Shown: piece after piece, positions 12,751 through 24,350 of the stretch
Layout: each line of letters starts with the position of its first letter
Numbering within the stretch: position 1 is the first letter of the stretch
Assembly: GCA_009760855.2 (NCBI GenBank)
Contig: WPIO01000010.1
Location: 2,009,001-2,073,000, forward strand
DNA: 64,000 bases
Reading direction: 5' to 3'
DNA from: Cristatella mucedo
Lineage: Eukaryota > Bryozoa > Phylactolaemata > Cristatellidae
Program-made: the position numbers and the translations under genes
The notes under the pieces: generated by a model
Seen by the model: only the letters and a program-made list of their open reading frames with translations
Databases searched by the model: none
What the model was told of the DNA's origin: nothing

Positions 12751-12970
12751 ATGAGCCGCGATGGCTCTCTAGGTAGGGCGGCTCTAGGTAGGGCGGCTCT
12801 AGGTAGAGTGTGCTTTTCACGACTTCGGCCCGAAGTCGTGGGTTCGAATCCTGTGATGAGCGGTCCTTTATTGCTCGCTGCAAGTGATAGTAAAGGCTCC
12901 TCTGTCGCTATACAAAAGAGGCTGTTGAATCAGCTTGTTCATCAAAGAGGCTATTGTATTGGCTGAATAT
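12751..12970 (+). mobile_element. SINE-A copy with triplicated head segment
   Basis: The B box GGTTCGAATCC starts at 12841, in a context (AAGTCGTGGGTTCGAATCCT) that is clearly tRNA-like. The body and 3' part (CTGTCGCTATACAAAAGAGG, then CTGTTGAATCAGC) match the copies at 0.34 and 37.8 kb. A 15-bp piece of the head is present three times (about 12764-12810), which no other copy in the window shows. Confidence 0.85.
12764..12810 (+). repeat. 15-bp tandem triplication in a SINE head
   Basis: Three consecutive units of roughly GCTCTAGGTAGGGCG, the last with a GAGTG ending. The unit covers the A-box side of the SINE promoter, so this copy has three spaced A-box-like segments ahead of one B box. 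Confidence 0.85.
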
Positions 12971-14174
12971 ACCTTTATTTCGTTAACCAAGAACGTGTAT
13001 GTACTTACGTAATTCCTGAGTAATGATTGTTTGCTACACATTTTTACGTGTAACAGGCAATATGTAGTAGCGTAGCTACACATATATTGAAATTTTCTTT
13101 TAAAATGCACTTTTCATTGTATCAAACGTATTTTCACTTGTTACTTGAGGATTTCAACTAGCTTGCCTAGTTAAAGATCATTCATATTGATTGCTCCCAG
13201 CCGCTAAAGTATTCGTTTTTTATTGCTAAGCTGCTTAATAAGCACTGGTATGCGCAGCTGTTTGGTAATTCCACCGAGAGGCGCAGTAGATAGAAACGGA
13301 GGCCGAGGAGGAGAGGAGGGCTCTTCTTAAGCGTCCCGCCCCTCCATTCTTTACCGATGCGATGCCCTAGTGATGGCGATTGCCGCATGATCAATGTGGA
13401 TGCGACATCAGTGGTTGACAGGCCTTGAGTGACAAATTGACCGACGAAAATATTTTGATGTCCTTGCCATCAACTGAAATAAATTTTCTGTGGTCGAGGT
13501 ACCTCAAGGAGGAATGCAGTTTTGGACTTGTCAATCAGAAGGATCCGCCTTCCGCTGACCAATGCAAGTTTGGACGGCGCTGTAGCATATGGGAGAGCAT
13601 GTTTGTTAATTATCGCATTTTGCCTAGCACACGTGATATTCCAGTTCGAAGTCGCTGTTGAAGAAATATTCTGATTGTATTGCACAGGGAGACAGCTGTG
13701 TCTGTACTCAAGTAATGCCTTTGTGCTAAATCTCAGCTTGTTAACACAGCCAAAGTGAATAAGTGCACTTCATCTACATATCTCGATATACCAGACTAAA
13801 CATTTCACTAAGTTCTTCAAATGAGTCCGTGTTATTGATGTCAAAACCAAGCCATGTCGCATGAGCCTGAAAGGGTTTTCTCTGGAAGGATAAATCTATA
13901 GCTTTGATAGAAAATTTTATTTATTCCGATTGTAATCCGATTTTTAAAAAATGCTGCCGCCGCAGCCCTGCCCTCCACCTGCAGTAGTAAGTGAGCCTGC
14001 CTCCAGTCTGACGAACTTTCTGCTTGGCGAAGACGCCAGCAAATGGGTTCTGCAATCACACAATGCCTTGCTGCTGCTACTCTGATCCGATGGTATATTT
14101 CATGAGCAGCGATGCGGCACCTTAATTTAGTTACATCCCCAGTTCAGCTGCATGGAAGCTTCAATGCCTTGCTG
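12971..14174. other. No supported gene
   Basis: Short frames only, with no recognisable domain, RNA or repeat. Confidence 0.4.
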
Positions 14175-14325
14175 GTTGGCCCAGGGGTCAAGGTGCTAGC
14201 TCATCGCTCAATCAAGGTCAAGGTGAATTTATTTGATGGCCGAGGTCACGGGCTCGAGTCCCAAGGCATATATGAAGCACCTAAATAGAGATCAAATTCG
14301 CTTAGGGCGCTACATAAATGAATTA
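14175..14325 (+). mobile_element. SINE-B copy
   Basis: The head reads GGCCCAGGGGTCAAGGTGCT; the B-box region reads CACGGGCTCGAGTCCCAAGG (about 14247-14266). The tail reads GAAGCACCTAAATAGAGATC and then TTAGGGCGCTACATAAATGA, which parallels the L2 LINE 3' end. No long microsatellite follows this copy. Confidence 0.75.
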
Positions 14326-14598
14326 TAGGCTTCAACACCCGCTTACAGCTTACATGGCTGATCTTACTGGACTAGTACCACTTTAGTACAGGGATATTCC
14401 GGGCGGAGTTTTGTAGGAGCACATACTCCGAACGTGGCCAGAATTTTAGCATTGGCCTAAACTTCGTCTAGCATCAAGCCTACGCTGCCACTCGGAAGAA
14501 GGAACATGCCGACAACAAGTCCACGACGAGGCACTTCTTTCCAACAGCGCCAGCGGTGAGCATAAACATGGCCACACTCCACGGGGCGGATTATCATC

Positions 14599-14778
14599 AC
14601 TCTCTCTCTCTCTCTCACTGTCACTCTCTCTGTCTCTCTGTCTCTGTCTCTCTGTCTCTCTGTCTCTCTGTCTCTCTGTCTCTCTGTCTCTCTGTCTCTC
14701 TGTCTCTCTGTCTCTCTGTCTCTCTCTCTGTCTCTCTGTCTCTCTCTCTGTCTCTCTGTCTCTCTGTCTCTCTGTCTC

Positions 14779-14817
<39 letters not shown>

Positions 14818-15143
14818 GTCTCTCTGTCTCTCTGTCTCTCTGTCTCTCTGTCTCTCTGTCTCTCTCTCTGTCTCTCTGTCTCTCTGTCTCTCTGTCTCTC
14901 TGTCTCTCTCTCTGTCTCTCTGTCTCTCTGTCTCTCTGTCTCTCTGTCTCTCTGTCTCTCTGTCGTCTCGTCTCTCTGTCTCTCTGTCTCTCTGTCTCTC
15001 TGTCTCTCTGTCTCTCTGTCTCTCTGTCTCTCTGTCTCTCTGTCTCTCTGTCTCTCTGTCTCTCTGTCTCTCTGTCTCTCTGTCTCTGTCTGTCTCTCTG
15101 TCTCGTCTCTCTGTCTCTCACTCTCTCTGTCTCTGTCTCTGTC

Positions 15144-15186
<43 letters not shown>

Positions 15187-15188
15187 GT
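14599..15188. repeat. CTCTCTGT octamer array, about 590 bp
   Basis: A regular 8-bp period, with TCTCTCTG repeated some 60-70 times and a few 6- or 12-bp phase slips. It ends in a short (TGTC)n run. Frames across it simply translate the repeat. Confidence 0.95.
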
Positions 15189-17709
15189 AACTCTGCTTCC
15201 TCGACCAGTAAAATCTGTATCATCATGATAGAACCCAGCGATAAATATAAATAAAAAGGCCAGTCCATTAGCAGAAGTTAAGGGCAACCACAAAAATCAG
15301 AATTTCCAACTAGCTCGACCACAAGCGAACAATCAAGATCCATAAATTGGCCAAATCGCGAACGAGCAATACCTTGAACTTAAGGGACGTAAAGTAAGGA
15401 CGAGGATTTATTTTTGTAATATCAGAAAAGTTCAGAAAATTGCTACAGTTACCTTTGTTGCTACGAGAGGACATGATGCCTCTTGCAAGCCTAACATAAG
15501 CCACCCAGTTGGGGCTTTAAGTGTAGCAGCACAAAAAAAGAAATTTTTCTGGTTCAAGCCGAGATTGACTCAAGCTGCAGTAGCCAACGTGTCAGTATCG
15601 GCTCGCTTGTTTTCAGCTCCCGTCCCGTCTCATCGTCTCACAGTTAAATAATTAAGATAGACAGCGGTACCGCGAGCAATAATTTTTGAGTGACGCACTT
15701 AATTTTTCGTAAACTCTACTTGCAGTCTTCATCAGCAGCTGTGACTGGACTGTCTTAAACTTCAAGTTGTATTTAGCTGTATTCCTTTTGTTCTTCCTCG
15801 TTTGGTATCAGCCGAATGTTGTGAGGTTATTATGGAATCTCTACTTCTGCAATCAGCATATCTGCATACGGAATCATGTACATGAAATCTGCACCTTGCT
15901 TAAAAATAGTTCTGTATCCCAAGGTTAAATTGTAAACATCAGCTTTTCAGATTTGACCGCTTAGCTCTCAGCTGCTCTGCAGACTAAACTGTAGCTCACT
16001 GTTTTAAAAAGTAATGTACATTTATCTTTACTTTACTTTGTACTCTTATTTTGCCCTAGCTTGAATTGATCTTAGGCAGATGTCTTAAGCCAGCCTACAC
16101 TATTTGATTCGGCACGGACTCCAGTTTCTGAATAGCACTAGATTGGCCCAAAATTAGTAAATTGGTTTCCTCACCATGCAATCAGAGGCAGCTTGCTGCA
16201 ATCCAGATGTAGCTGACAGCAATGCACGCTGCCTGAGAGCTGACAGATTTTGTTACTTTGGCAGGCAGCGCGTTAGCAGCAGACGCGTGTCATCGCGGTG
16301 GCTGGAGCTAGTAATGACGTACCGTTCAGCTGCCAAATGTGCTGGCAGGCCCAAGAACACTGGGGGGGGGGTGGGCTCTAGAGAAGAGGGGAGGGGCACT
16401 CACGCCATGTGGTCGCAGCGAGCCTCGACGAGAGGATGGAGTAGATAGACAGATAGGACGTAATCCGATGCAGATCCTAAGGAAATAGGTCGGAACTCTA
16501 GGTGGAGTGGCTAAAGGTCCAGGTCAAAAGAAGATGTTTCCATCGGAGCTTAAGGAGTAAGTTAATGTGTCATGATTCTTGGGAGAATCGCTTGGCTCGG
16601 CACTCGTTGGTCACACTTTGTTGGGTCCGTTGTATCATGAGAGCATACCACGTCGGTGAAAGTCGCCGAAGGAGAAAAGCGGACCCAATAATAGAGCTGC
16701 AGATTCCCCGGGCTAGGGTCGGTCATCGTGGTCACTAGGTCCAGCACGGTGTCCTGCGATTCTCAGTATACTGTCTGCCACCGCTTTGTCGATTCGATCT
16801 TCCGTTGTGTGATTGCTTACACTTTTATACATACATAACACACATATTCGCAGAATTAGAAGACTGTTTTTCAAATGTAAACTTTCGGGATATCCGTAGC
16901 TGCAGGGCTCCAAGAAATACACAAGCCCGACCTCAAGAGACCGGTGCGGATCAATAGCGCTCAGTATGCCAATTCCGAAATGCTTCGTTAGGTCCCCTGT
17001 AGGTCGACCAACCCAAAAGCTGGGCTCGGCGACGCTCCGCCGGCCGCCACTGTGGCGGCCACCCTATAAAGTAAACGAAGCTGCTCTGAAGAAGTGTTCG
17101 GTAACGTCATCTGCTTGCAGACCCCGGACGAATGTGCTTTCGGAAAACGCGGACGGAAGACCGATTAGTTCCTCTCTAAAAAAGAATCACCGACATTTGC
17201 GGATATTTTCAACCTAATCTCAAAAAAAACCTGGCCGCTTGGGAGCCTCCCGATCGTCTAAAAAGGAAGTTACGCTTCTCATCTGGAGCGCCACTAGCTT
17301 GCCTTACCAAATGACTTGCTGTGCCCGACAAGTACCATTGGGCAAACGCCTACGCTAAGAATCAGCAAGTGATCGCTTGGATGAAACATTACGTTCGCCC
17401 ACCTGAAAGATGGACGGCAACTTTCTACGATTGAGAGTGAAGCCGACGAGGCGAAGTCGCTGCGACACTGTGACTCGGTATACTCTGGCCTATGCCGCTC
17501 GTGCCATGCATTTAATGCTGTCGTCGCTCGTACGCATCCGACCCGCGAGACCATTAGTTCATGTCGCCGAACTCAAATGACAGAGCATTCTGTAGGCGCT
17601 GGACGGGGTCTCTAATTTATGCGGCACGGCACGGTAGAATGCAGTGAGCAGCGGCATGCTATCCCAATTGCCAAATAAAATTGTCGATAAAGTGAGATAC
17701 TTGAAATAT

Positions 17710-17710
<1 letters not shown>
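15189..17710. other. No supported gene
   Basis: About 2.5 kb of unique-looking sequence. A G-run lies near 16360-16371. A perfect inverted repeat, GGCCGCCAC-T-GTGGCGGCC, lies at 17042-17060. Frames are short and unrecognised. Confidence 0.4.
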
Positions 17711-18085
<375 letters not shown>

Positions 18086-18241
18086 TCAGGTGACTTCCTC
18101 ATTTGACAGTGTAAAAGCGCGTCGGCTGCTGGTGGCTCTGCGTCTTCACGGAGATCCAGGATATACGGCGAGAGCCTGCGTGTTGCCACAGCGCAGGATT
18201 GGCGACCGACCCACCTAGGCGGTGAGATGGACACCGACGCG

Positions 18242-18276
18242 GCACCGACAAAGCGCTTCTAGCGCTTTGTCGGTGC
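18242..18276. repeat. Perfect inverted repeat, 16-bp arms
   Basis: GCACCGACAAAGCGCT at 18242-18257, a 3-base loop TCT, then the exact reverse complement at 18261-18276. It lies about 1.2 kb upstream of the GPCR 1 start codon, at the edge of the CpG-rich block. No T-run follows, so a terminator-like role is not indicated. Confidence 0.9.
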
Positions 18277-18449
18277 GTCTACCGCAGTGCTCGCCTACCG
18301 AGCCTGCAGGCGGAGAGTGGGAGCGGGCGGAGAGGGTGACGGATGGCAGTTTCTCCAAGACGACCAACTGCCGACCGTAAATCAGGTCGGTAAGGTGTTC
18401 GGTCTGTGACGCAAAGGTTTTGGTCAATACCGCCATGGCCGTTTTTGGC

Positions 18450-19147
18450 GTTCGCGCGCGCGCAGTGCAGCTATCGCCTTCGAGGGTTGCGAAAAGCTTA
18501 TTCGAATGGAGCGACGGAGTGGCTGGAGCGACGGGTAGTGCCGATTTATCTCCCTACCTGAGCGTGGTCGCTACTCCTCTCCTGCTCTTTTAAGAGACGC
18601 CGCAAAGCGTCCCCCTTGCCAGCCACGTGACCTGCCTGGCTGGCCGCGCTGGGTGCGCCGGCGGCGCAAGTGCGGACGAGACCGTCGCGCGCGACTGGGC
18701 TGGCGCTCCGCGGGTTGTTATCGGAGCGACGGGAGTGGAGGCTCGCAATATTTGACCAGCCCCCCTTCCAGCGGCCCCCACCACACCGCTAGCCGACGAA
18801 TTCTTGCTGTTGAGGTTGCCAGAATTAGGGCGCGGCAGCTGGAATGTTCTCGGTGCCTGTCGCGCTTTCGCTGCAGGCGCCGCGCGAGCAGGCGCCGGGC
18901 GACTGGGCGGAGCGACGCTGGCAGTAGGCGACGAAGACTTCGGAGGAGAGCGCCCGGCCGGACTAGGCGCGCGCGCGGGTGTCGTTTCGCCGGCGGGCCT
19001 CGCCTTGACCCCTCGCTTTGCCGCTCCATCGTACTCGGACGGACGTCAATCGCGCCCGACCGCAGTCAGACAGCGCGCACCTGACGCAGCTGCAACGTCC
19101 CGGCGTCCTCGGCGGCTGCGTCGGCTCCCTCGATACCGAGGCCGGCG

Positions 19148-19203
<56 letters not shown>

Positions 19204-19462
19204 TGATGAGCGTTTTATTTTTAGCCACCGCGAGCTGCCTCGTTCGGCGGCGCGAAGCTGCGTCAGTCGCCGGGCAGCCTTCCACGCCGCAGCCGTGGCC
19301 CATTTCGACCCGTTCTCGCTCGCCGCGCAGGGATACTCCGATCTCGGTCGCTCTTCTGATTTCGACGCATCCGTCGCCGCCGCCGCCGCCGTCGTCGCCG
19401 CCGCCGCCGTCACCGCCGCTCGAGCTAGAGGTGACGATCTCTCCCGGACGTCGTCGCCAGCC
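18450..19462 (+). promoter_or_regulatory. CpG-rich 5' region of GPCR gene 1
   Basis: The sequence becomes strongly GC- and CpG-rich from about 18.45 kb and stays so through the receptor frame, unlike the AT-leaning flanks. This resembles a CpG-island promoter plus 5' leader. I see no convincing TATA box. TTATTTTTAG at about 19215-19224 could be a splice acceptor for a leader intron, but this is weak. The upstream frames encode Ala/Arg/Gly-rich artefacts of GC-rich triplets. Confidence 0.45.
19149..19203. repeat. (GGC)n trinucleotide tract, about 18 units
   Basis: An uninterrupted GGC run ends 260 bases before the GPCR 1 ATG, probably in the promoter or leader. A second GGC run inside the frame (about 19592-19615) encodes part of a poly-Gly stretch, and a GCC-rich stretch lies at about 19372-19415. 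Confidence 0.95.
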
Positions 19463-20620
19463 ATGCACTGGCCACCGGCGGCGACCTGGCCGATGCCTCC
19501 TATGGTGGCTGTCGCAGACGGCGCCGGCGGCGGCGGCGCACATCGCCAGCGGACGGTCGAGCCGTCGCGACTGGAGACGAAGCAGGGCACCGGCGGCGGC
19601 GGCGGCGGCGGCGGCAACTCGAGCTCCGATTACCCGCTGCCGTTCTGCAACGAAAGCTGCGCGAGCGTGACCGTGCTCGTCCTGTCGAGCCTGCTGTCGG
19701 CGATCGCGGTGACGATAAACGTGTGCGTCGTCGTCATCATTCGCCGAACGCCCGAGATGCGCCGCCAGCCGTACGGTGTGCTCACGGTCAACCTGTGCGC
19801 CAGCAACGTGCTCGCGTCGCTCGTGCAAGGAGCGCTGAGCAACTCGGTCGCGCAGACCGGCGTTAGCTACAGCCTGACTGGCTGCTACGTCGGCGAGGTT
19901 GCGTACTCGGCGACGACGTTCGTGTCTCTGACCACTATGACGGCGATGTCGTTCGACCGCTTCCTCGGCATAGCGTATCACCTTCGGTATGCGACCGCCG
20001 TCACGCCGCTCAAATACGGCTTTTTCGCACTCCTGCAGTGGCTCGTTTGCTTCGCCCTCGGCGTCCTGCCGGTTGTCAAGGAGGGCGTCGGATGGTGCGT
20101 GCGCCGCTTCGGCGGCTGCAGTTACGTTCGCAGCGGCTACGTCATTTGGATTCACACGATCGTCGTATACGCGCCGTGCACTCTGCTGATCCTCTACTCG
20201 TACGTCCGCATCTGGATAGTGATCCGGCGGCTGACCCAAGGCGCGACTGACGACCGGAAAGAGCATGGCCGCGGCATCCGGACGACGCTCATCATCCTAA
20301 CGGCATTCGTCGTGACCACACTGCCGCGCTTGATAGTTGCTTTGGCGATGTACCCCAGCGCCGGCGTCGTCGGCGCAGAGGCGACCGATGATGTCAGAAA
20401 CGCTTTGGAGGACGCGACGTCTCTCTTTTTAAGCTGCAACGCCCTCGCGAGCCCGATTGTCTACAGTCTCACAAATGGGACTTTTAAGGATCGCCTAACC
20501 AGAATTGCGTCGGAAAAGTGCGGTGTCTCATCGAGCCCAGGAGATCGCTGCCCAGCACCACCAGCTGGTCACTCCCGGCGAACACTCGGGGGTGAAGGTT
20601 CTTGCTCTCCCAACCAGTAG
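19463..20620 (+). CDS. Class A-type G-protein-coupled receptor, paralogue 1
   Basis: Predicted 385-residue seven-helix plasma-membrane receptor in one uninterrupted frame. The start is the first in-frame ATG, with G at -3; the frame stays open upstream, but without an ATG. After a Gly-rich N-terminus with a likely N-glycosylation site at Asn63, the helices are about 68-93, 105-126, 147-165, 184-204, 226-252, 275-296 and 319-336. Cys141 ahead of helix 3 and Cys212/Cys219 in loop 2 can form the usual disulphide. Helix 3 ends in DRF (165-167), a DRY variant; helix 4 has Trp; helix 5 has the Tyr-Ala-Pro and YSY signatures. Three canonical positions differ: CASN in place of a LAxAD helix 2 motif (Asn115), TTLP in place of CWxP in helix 6, and SPIVY in place of NPxxY in helix 7. 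Ligand and G-protein partner cannot be inferred. Its closest relative here is the gene at 44.8 kb. Confidence 0.9.
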   Translation: MHWPPAATWPMPPMVAVADGAGGGGAHRQRTVEPSRLETKQGTGGGGGGGGNSSSDYPLPFCNESCASVTVLVLSSLLSAIAVTINVCVVVIIRRTPEMRRQPYGVLTVNLCASNVLASLVQGALSNSVAQTGVSYSLTGCYVGEVAYSATTFVSLTTMTAMSFDRFLGIAYHLRYATAVTPLKYGFFALLQWLVCFALGVLPVVKEGVGWCVRRFGGCSYVRSGYVIWIHTIVVYAPCTLLILYSYVRIWIVIRRLTQGATDDRKEHGRGIRTTLIILTAFVVTTLPRLIVALAMYPSAGVVGAEATDDVRNALEDATSLFLSCNALASPIVYSLTNGTFKDRLTRIASEKCGVSSSPGDRCPAPPAGHSRRTLGGEGSCSPNQ

Positions 20621-21208
20621 CCGCCAGTAGCCGTCTTGGCCGGCGCAACTGCAAGAGGCAAAGTTTGCTCGAGTAATAATTCCAGACCAGACGCTGTGCC
20701 TGTTGCGACCATCTGGCCATCTGGCCATTTTGGCGCGAACCCTGTCACAATGGCAACTGACAGCTGTCGGATCCCAGAGGCGACGGCCTGCACGGACGGC
20801 TACGTGTCCGACGCTCACGGCCGGCTGCAAAAGACCAATCAGTTCGGCCAGTTCTCTTCGTCTGACTCTATATTGATACTTAATTAGTCTAACTGCACGC
20901 GAAGTCCACGTGTTCTCTCACATTTGAACCCCGAGATGAACTTTTGCCGACGAATTGCTTGTGTGGGCATACTTCAGACCGTGAGTAAACATAGGTGGGT
21001 AGCCAAGCAGTTGGTTCTACAGTGCACAAGACTTGACCTGAAATGGTGGCTTCTTGAAAATAAACCTATAAACCTATAAACCTATAAACGCAATACGTGC
21101 GTGAATAAAATACCATCGATAGTTTCATCTTTATTTTGTTGCAAGCTGTGTGATATCGCAGCTGACATCTTTGCGGCCCAACAGATTCTTGCAATAGGCT
21201 GGCTTGTC
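20621..21208. other. 3' flank of GPCR 1, no further gene
   Basis: Possible poly(A) signals AATAAA lie at about 21058 and 21104. A short tandem of CCTATAAA (about four units) lies at 21064-21090. Nothing else is recognisable. Confidence 0.4.
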
Positions 21209-21837
21209 GTGGTTTCTGTTCGATCTATGACCTACGGCGAGGTTGCGGTTTTATGCATAAACTAGGGTGAGCTTGTTGTTCAATGCATTACCTAGAGTGA
21301 AGTCGAGGTTTGATGTATGAGCCATGCTGAGGTTTTGATTCAATGCGTGACTTGGGGTGAGGTTGCTGTGCGATGCAAAACATAAAGTGAGGTTTTGGAT
21401 TGAGGTCCCAGTGATATGCAAGACAAGGGTGATTTTGCGGTTCGATGCCTTACCTAGGGTGTGGTAGTCGTTCGATGCATAATCTAGATTGAGTGTGCGA
21501 TGCAATGCATAACCCACGATGAGAATGACTTTCAATACACGAGTGAGATTTTAGTGCGGTGGTTGAATAAGGTTGAGGTGCAAGGCATGATTTAGAGCGG
21601 GTTTAGGATTCAATGCTTGGCCTGAATTGAGTGTGGGGCTCGTTGCTTAATCCAGGGTGAGTTGAGGTTCTATACATGACCAAGAAAGCTGTGGATCGAT
21701 GCATGACCTAGCGTGAGGTTTCAGGTCAACGCATTAACTAGGTCGAAGTTTCGGTTTGATGTATGACGGGAGAGGTTTCGGCTCGTTGCTTGATCTAAGG
21801 TGACGTGTCTATCTGTTCGATACTTGGCCTTCGGGGT
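21209..21837. repeat. Diverged 30-bp minisatellite, about 20 units
   Basis: Successive 30-bp units of the form GAGGTTGCGGTTCGATGCAT plus GACCTAGGGT can be laid end to end from 21209 to 21837, with a few units of 24-42 bp. Each has drifted at several positions, so the array is old. Because 30 is a multiple of three, the minus strand stays open over about 10 units (21251-21535) with a 10-residue periodicity (ALNxNLTL-like). There is no sign that this is a real protein. Confidence 0.85.
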
Positions 21838-23929
21838 GAGGAACGAGTAGACGAATATTCAACTCGTTACTGCGGCAGGCTCCATGAATCGACAGCTGGA
21901 CAGCGTCCCCAGCACGTGAAAAGAAGAACGAAGTAGGAACCATGAGTAAACTGCCACGATGTGTTCTAATATGGCTGAAGTTAAATGCTGATTGGTTGAG
22001 CAGCGCGGCTCGTCGGTTGGACCGACTTCGTTCCAAATGTCGAAACGTTTTGGTAAAACCTTGTAGTCATGGGATCTGAAGTTTGGCCAATCTCCGCATA
22101 CTCAGGAGAGCATTGTAAAAATGATATTGCAAACCATACCTAACTCGAAGATAAACTGGAAGTAGCATATCTACAAATGACAACTTTACCAAACTCAGCA
22201 TCCTATGTGACTTGTGCACCAACTTGTTGAACCTTGGTAAATCAAGGTGCGTGAACCCATCGTGTTGAGGTATACGCTTGTGAATTTTTAACAGCTCCAG
22301 CTAGATTTTAGCTTTATTTCTTCAAATTATATAACTCCGGCCAATACTTCATGGATTAACGTGATATTTCGAACGTGAGTTCAACTGTGCGTGTTAACCA
22401 CTGCAGGATTATATTTATCCTTCTGTTCGGAGGGAATGCACTATCAATTTCATCAAAGGTCCAAGAACTTATATTTAGAAATGATTGACGTATATAGCAA
22501 ATCTTATCTAACTAAAATCAGAAATGGACCACTCGAGCGTTGTACAAGCAAAGCTGACATCGCGATTAAAACTTCACGACGTGGATCCTTGTATTAGTGG
22601 CCGAGTTATGAAATTTCCTAGGCAGAAATTTTTATGCTTTGGAAATCCAGCTGTTACAAGTCACTGATGTGTAGCTCAACAAATTGAAAGCATGCTCCTC
22701 GACGTACCAAGGTTTAAAAGTTGGGACATGAGTGAAATATGATGCAGAGATCGTAAATTTGTCACTTTCAGCCATGCTTCTTCCTACTTACTCTGAGTCA
22801 AAAATGGTCTTAGTAATAGTTTTTAATGCTTTCCTTTTAAGTTTAATTCGCAAAAAATGTGATGACATTTTACACACGTTTGTCTTTTACAAGGTACGCT
22901 AAGATCTTTTCGATTGTTGGATATATTAGCATTTTCGTAGATTTTCCGTCAAAAATGCACTTTCAGAACTTCCGACAAGTATGATTGAGTATCCTGCCCA
23001 ATCAGACTTTGGCTTAGCTGCCCGTGTTGGTTACCCTGCTTCAGAAGTGTCCTACTAGAGGCTGTTGGCCAAAGTAGGAACACTCTGCTATGCCGGAAAA
23101 GCAGCCAGCCTGCCTTAAGACCATTGGGAGTGTAATACAACCATCTGGTATGCACGAAATCTTTTGAGAATTTCTGTAAAACAGCACTCATGATTTAATG
23201 CTTACAGACAAATAATCTGTAAGAATAATTGCGAATATCATGTACGGCCTAGCGAGAATAATGTACTACATTATCGCGGTACCATTTATTCATCAAATCA
23301 GTGAATAGTGCAAATGCCACAAAGATAAGTAAACAACATTATGCAATGTGAGCATGCTAAATCATTCGGATTTTGGCAGTGCTCGATACTGCTAGCAGCT
23401 AATGAATTTAATAAGAAACCTGATATTTTCTACTGCACTCTTTGGACAGTGTATACAAAGTAATCCCGAGTAACGGCACGGCCGTAATATGCTACGAATG
23501 GTTTTGAGCGCAAGGGCGTCTCTGCGACTAGGGAATATAAAGTAACAATCTAAGCAAGAGATTTGGACTTCTTATTTAAGTATGGCGTGAACTGCTGCGA
23601 CTTGGATCTAAAACTTGGCAGTATCTAAAACTTGTCAATCTTGTCTGAGGTACTTGCTCAACCAGCACCGGTCATACATTTGCACTGAATAGCAAGGTTA
23701 TCGAAATTTTGTTTCTGGCAATTCCTGTTATTGTGGTATTAACAACATTATTATCATAGCATAAGGTGTCAAGAAAAGGATCTGAAACTACCTGCTGCCG
23801 AAAATCGTCGAGTCTCCAGAAAAATAGAAGGTCATTTATCTGCTACTCATAAAGCATCTGACTCTATTGTCAAACAGCGCACATGAATGTTAGTCAGAAT
23901 AAAATCTCTAAAATCCCCCTAAGCGAAGG
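21838..23929. other. No supported gene
   Basis: About 2.1 kb with short frames only and no recognised repeat. Confidence 0.4.
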
Positions 23930-24350
23930 GAGATATAATAAGTATAATAATAAGTAAATCTCTTTCAGGGCACTTTAATACCTTGCAAAGAAGAAAAGTG
24001 ATTGGGTTAGTGATGGCATGCATAGCGTCAGCATACTTACGCACATAAAGAAATTGGTTAATTCCGACCCGACAAAGGCTGCGCGTGGAAGAGATGTGCC
24101 TTTAGCTTCTCTTCAAAAGCCTTCGTGTCAGGAATTTTCGTAACGTCAGTCGTAAGGAGTTCCAGGCTTTCGGAGCAGAAAAACTAAAGGCATGGTCACC
24201 AAAGGATTGACTTTGCTTAGATGGAAAACTAAAGATATTGATTCAGAAGAGTGAGTAATATGATGCGTAGTAGCTAGATTCCAAAATATTTCGAATAGGT
24301 AGCCCGGAGCAAGAGAGGGAAAGAAGGTAAAAGTGATTAATACGATCATT
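23930..24350 (-). mobile_element. L2 LINE 3' fragment, decayed
   Basis: On the minus strand a partial reverse-transcriptase C-terminus (LAPGYLFEIF, then a degenerate FHLSKVN...LVFLLRKPGTP) matches the open L2 copy (MAPAYLSEIL ... RAFSSCAPKAWNSLP). The 3' tail with AAAGAGATTTACTTATTATTAT closes it at about 23940. 5'-truncated, with stops and small deletions. Confidence 0.65.

Noticed and set aside
14457..15293. Open frame of 278 residues rich in Arg-Glu-Thr-Gln
   Set aside because: It translates the CTCTCTGT octamer array; an artefact of composition.
19046..20266. Minus-strand open frame of 406 residues opposite GPCR 1
   Set aside because: Its Arg/Ala/Asp-rich, low-complexity composition is the antisense shadow of a GC-rich coding region; the plus strand has clear GPCR motifs.
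21209..21837. The CCTAGGGT-containing units as interstitial telomere repeats
   Set aside because: The period is 30 bp, not 6 bp, and TTAGGG is not tandemly repeated.
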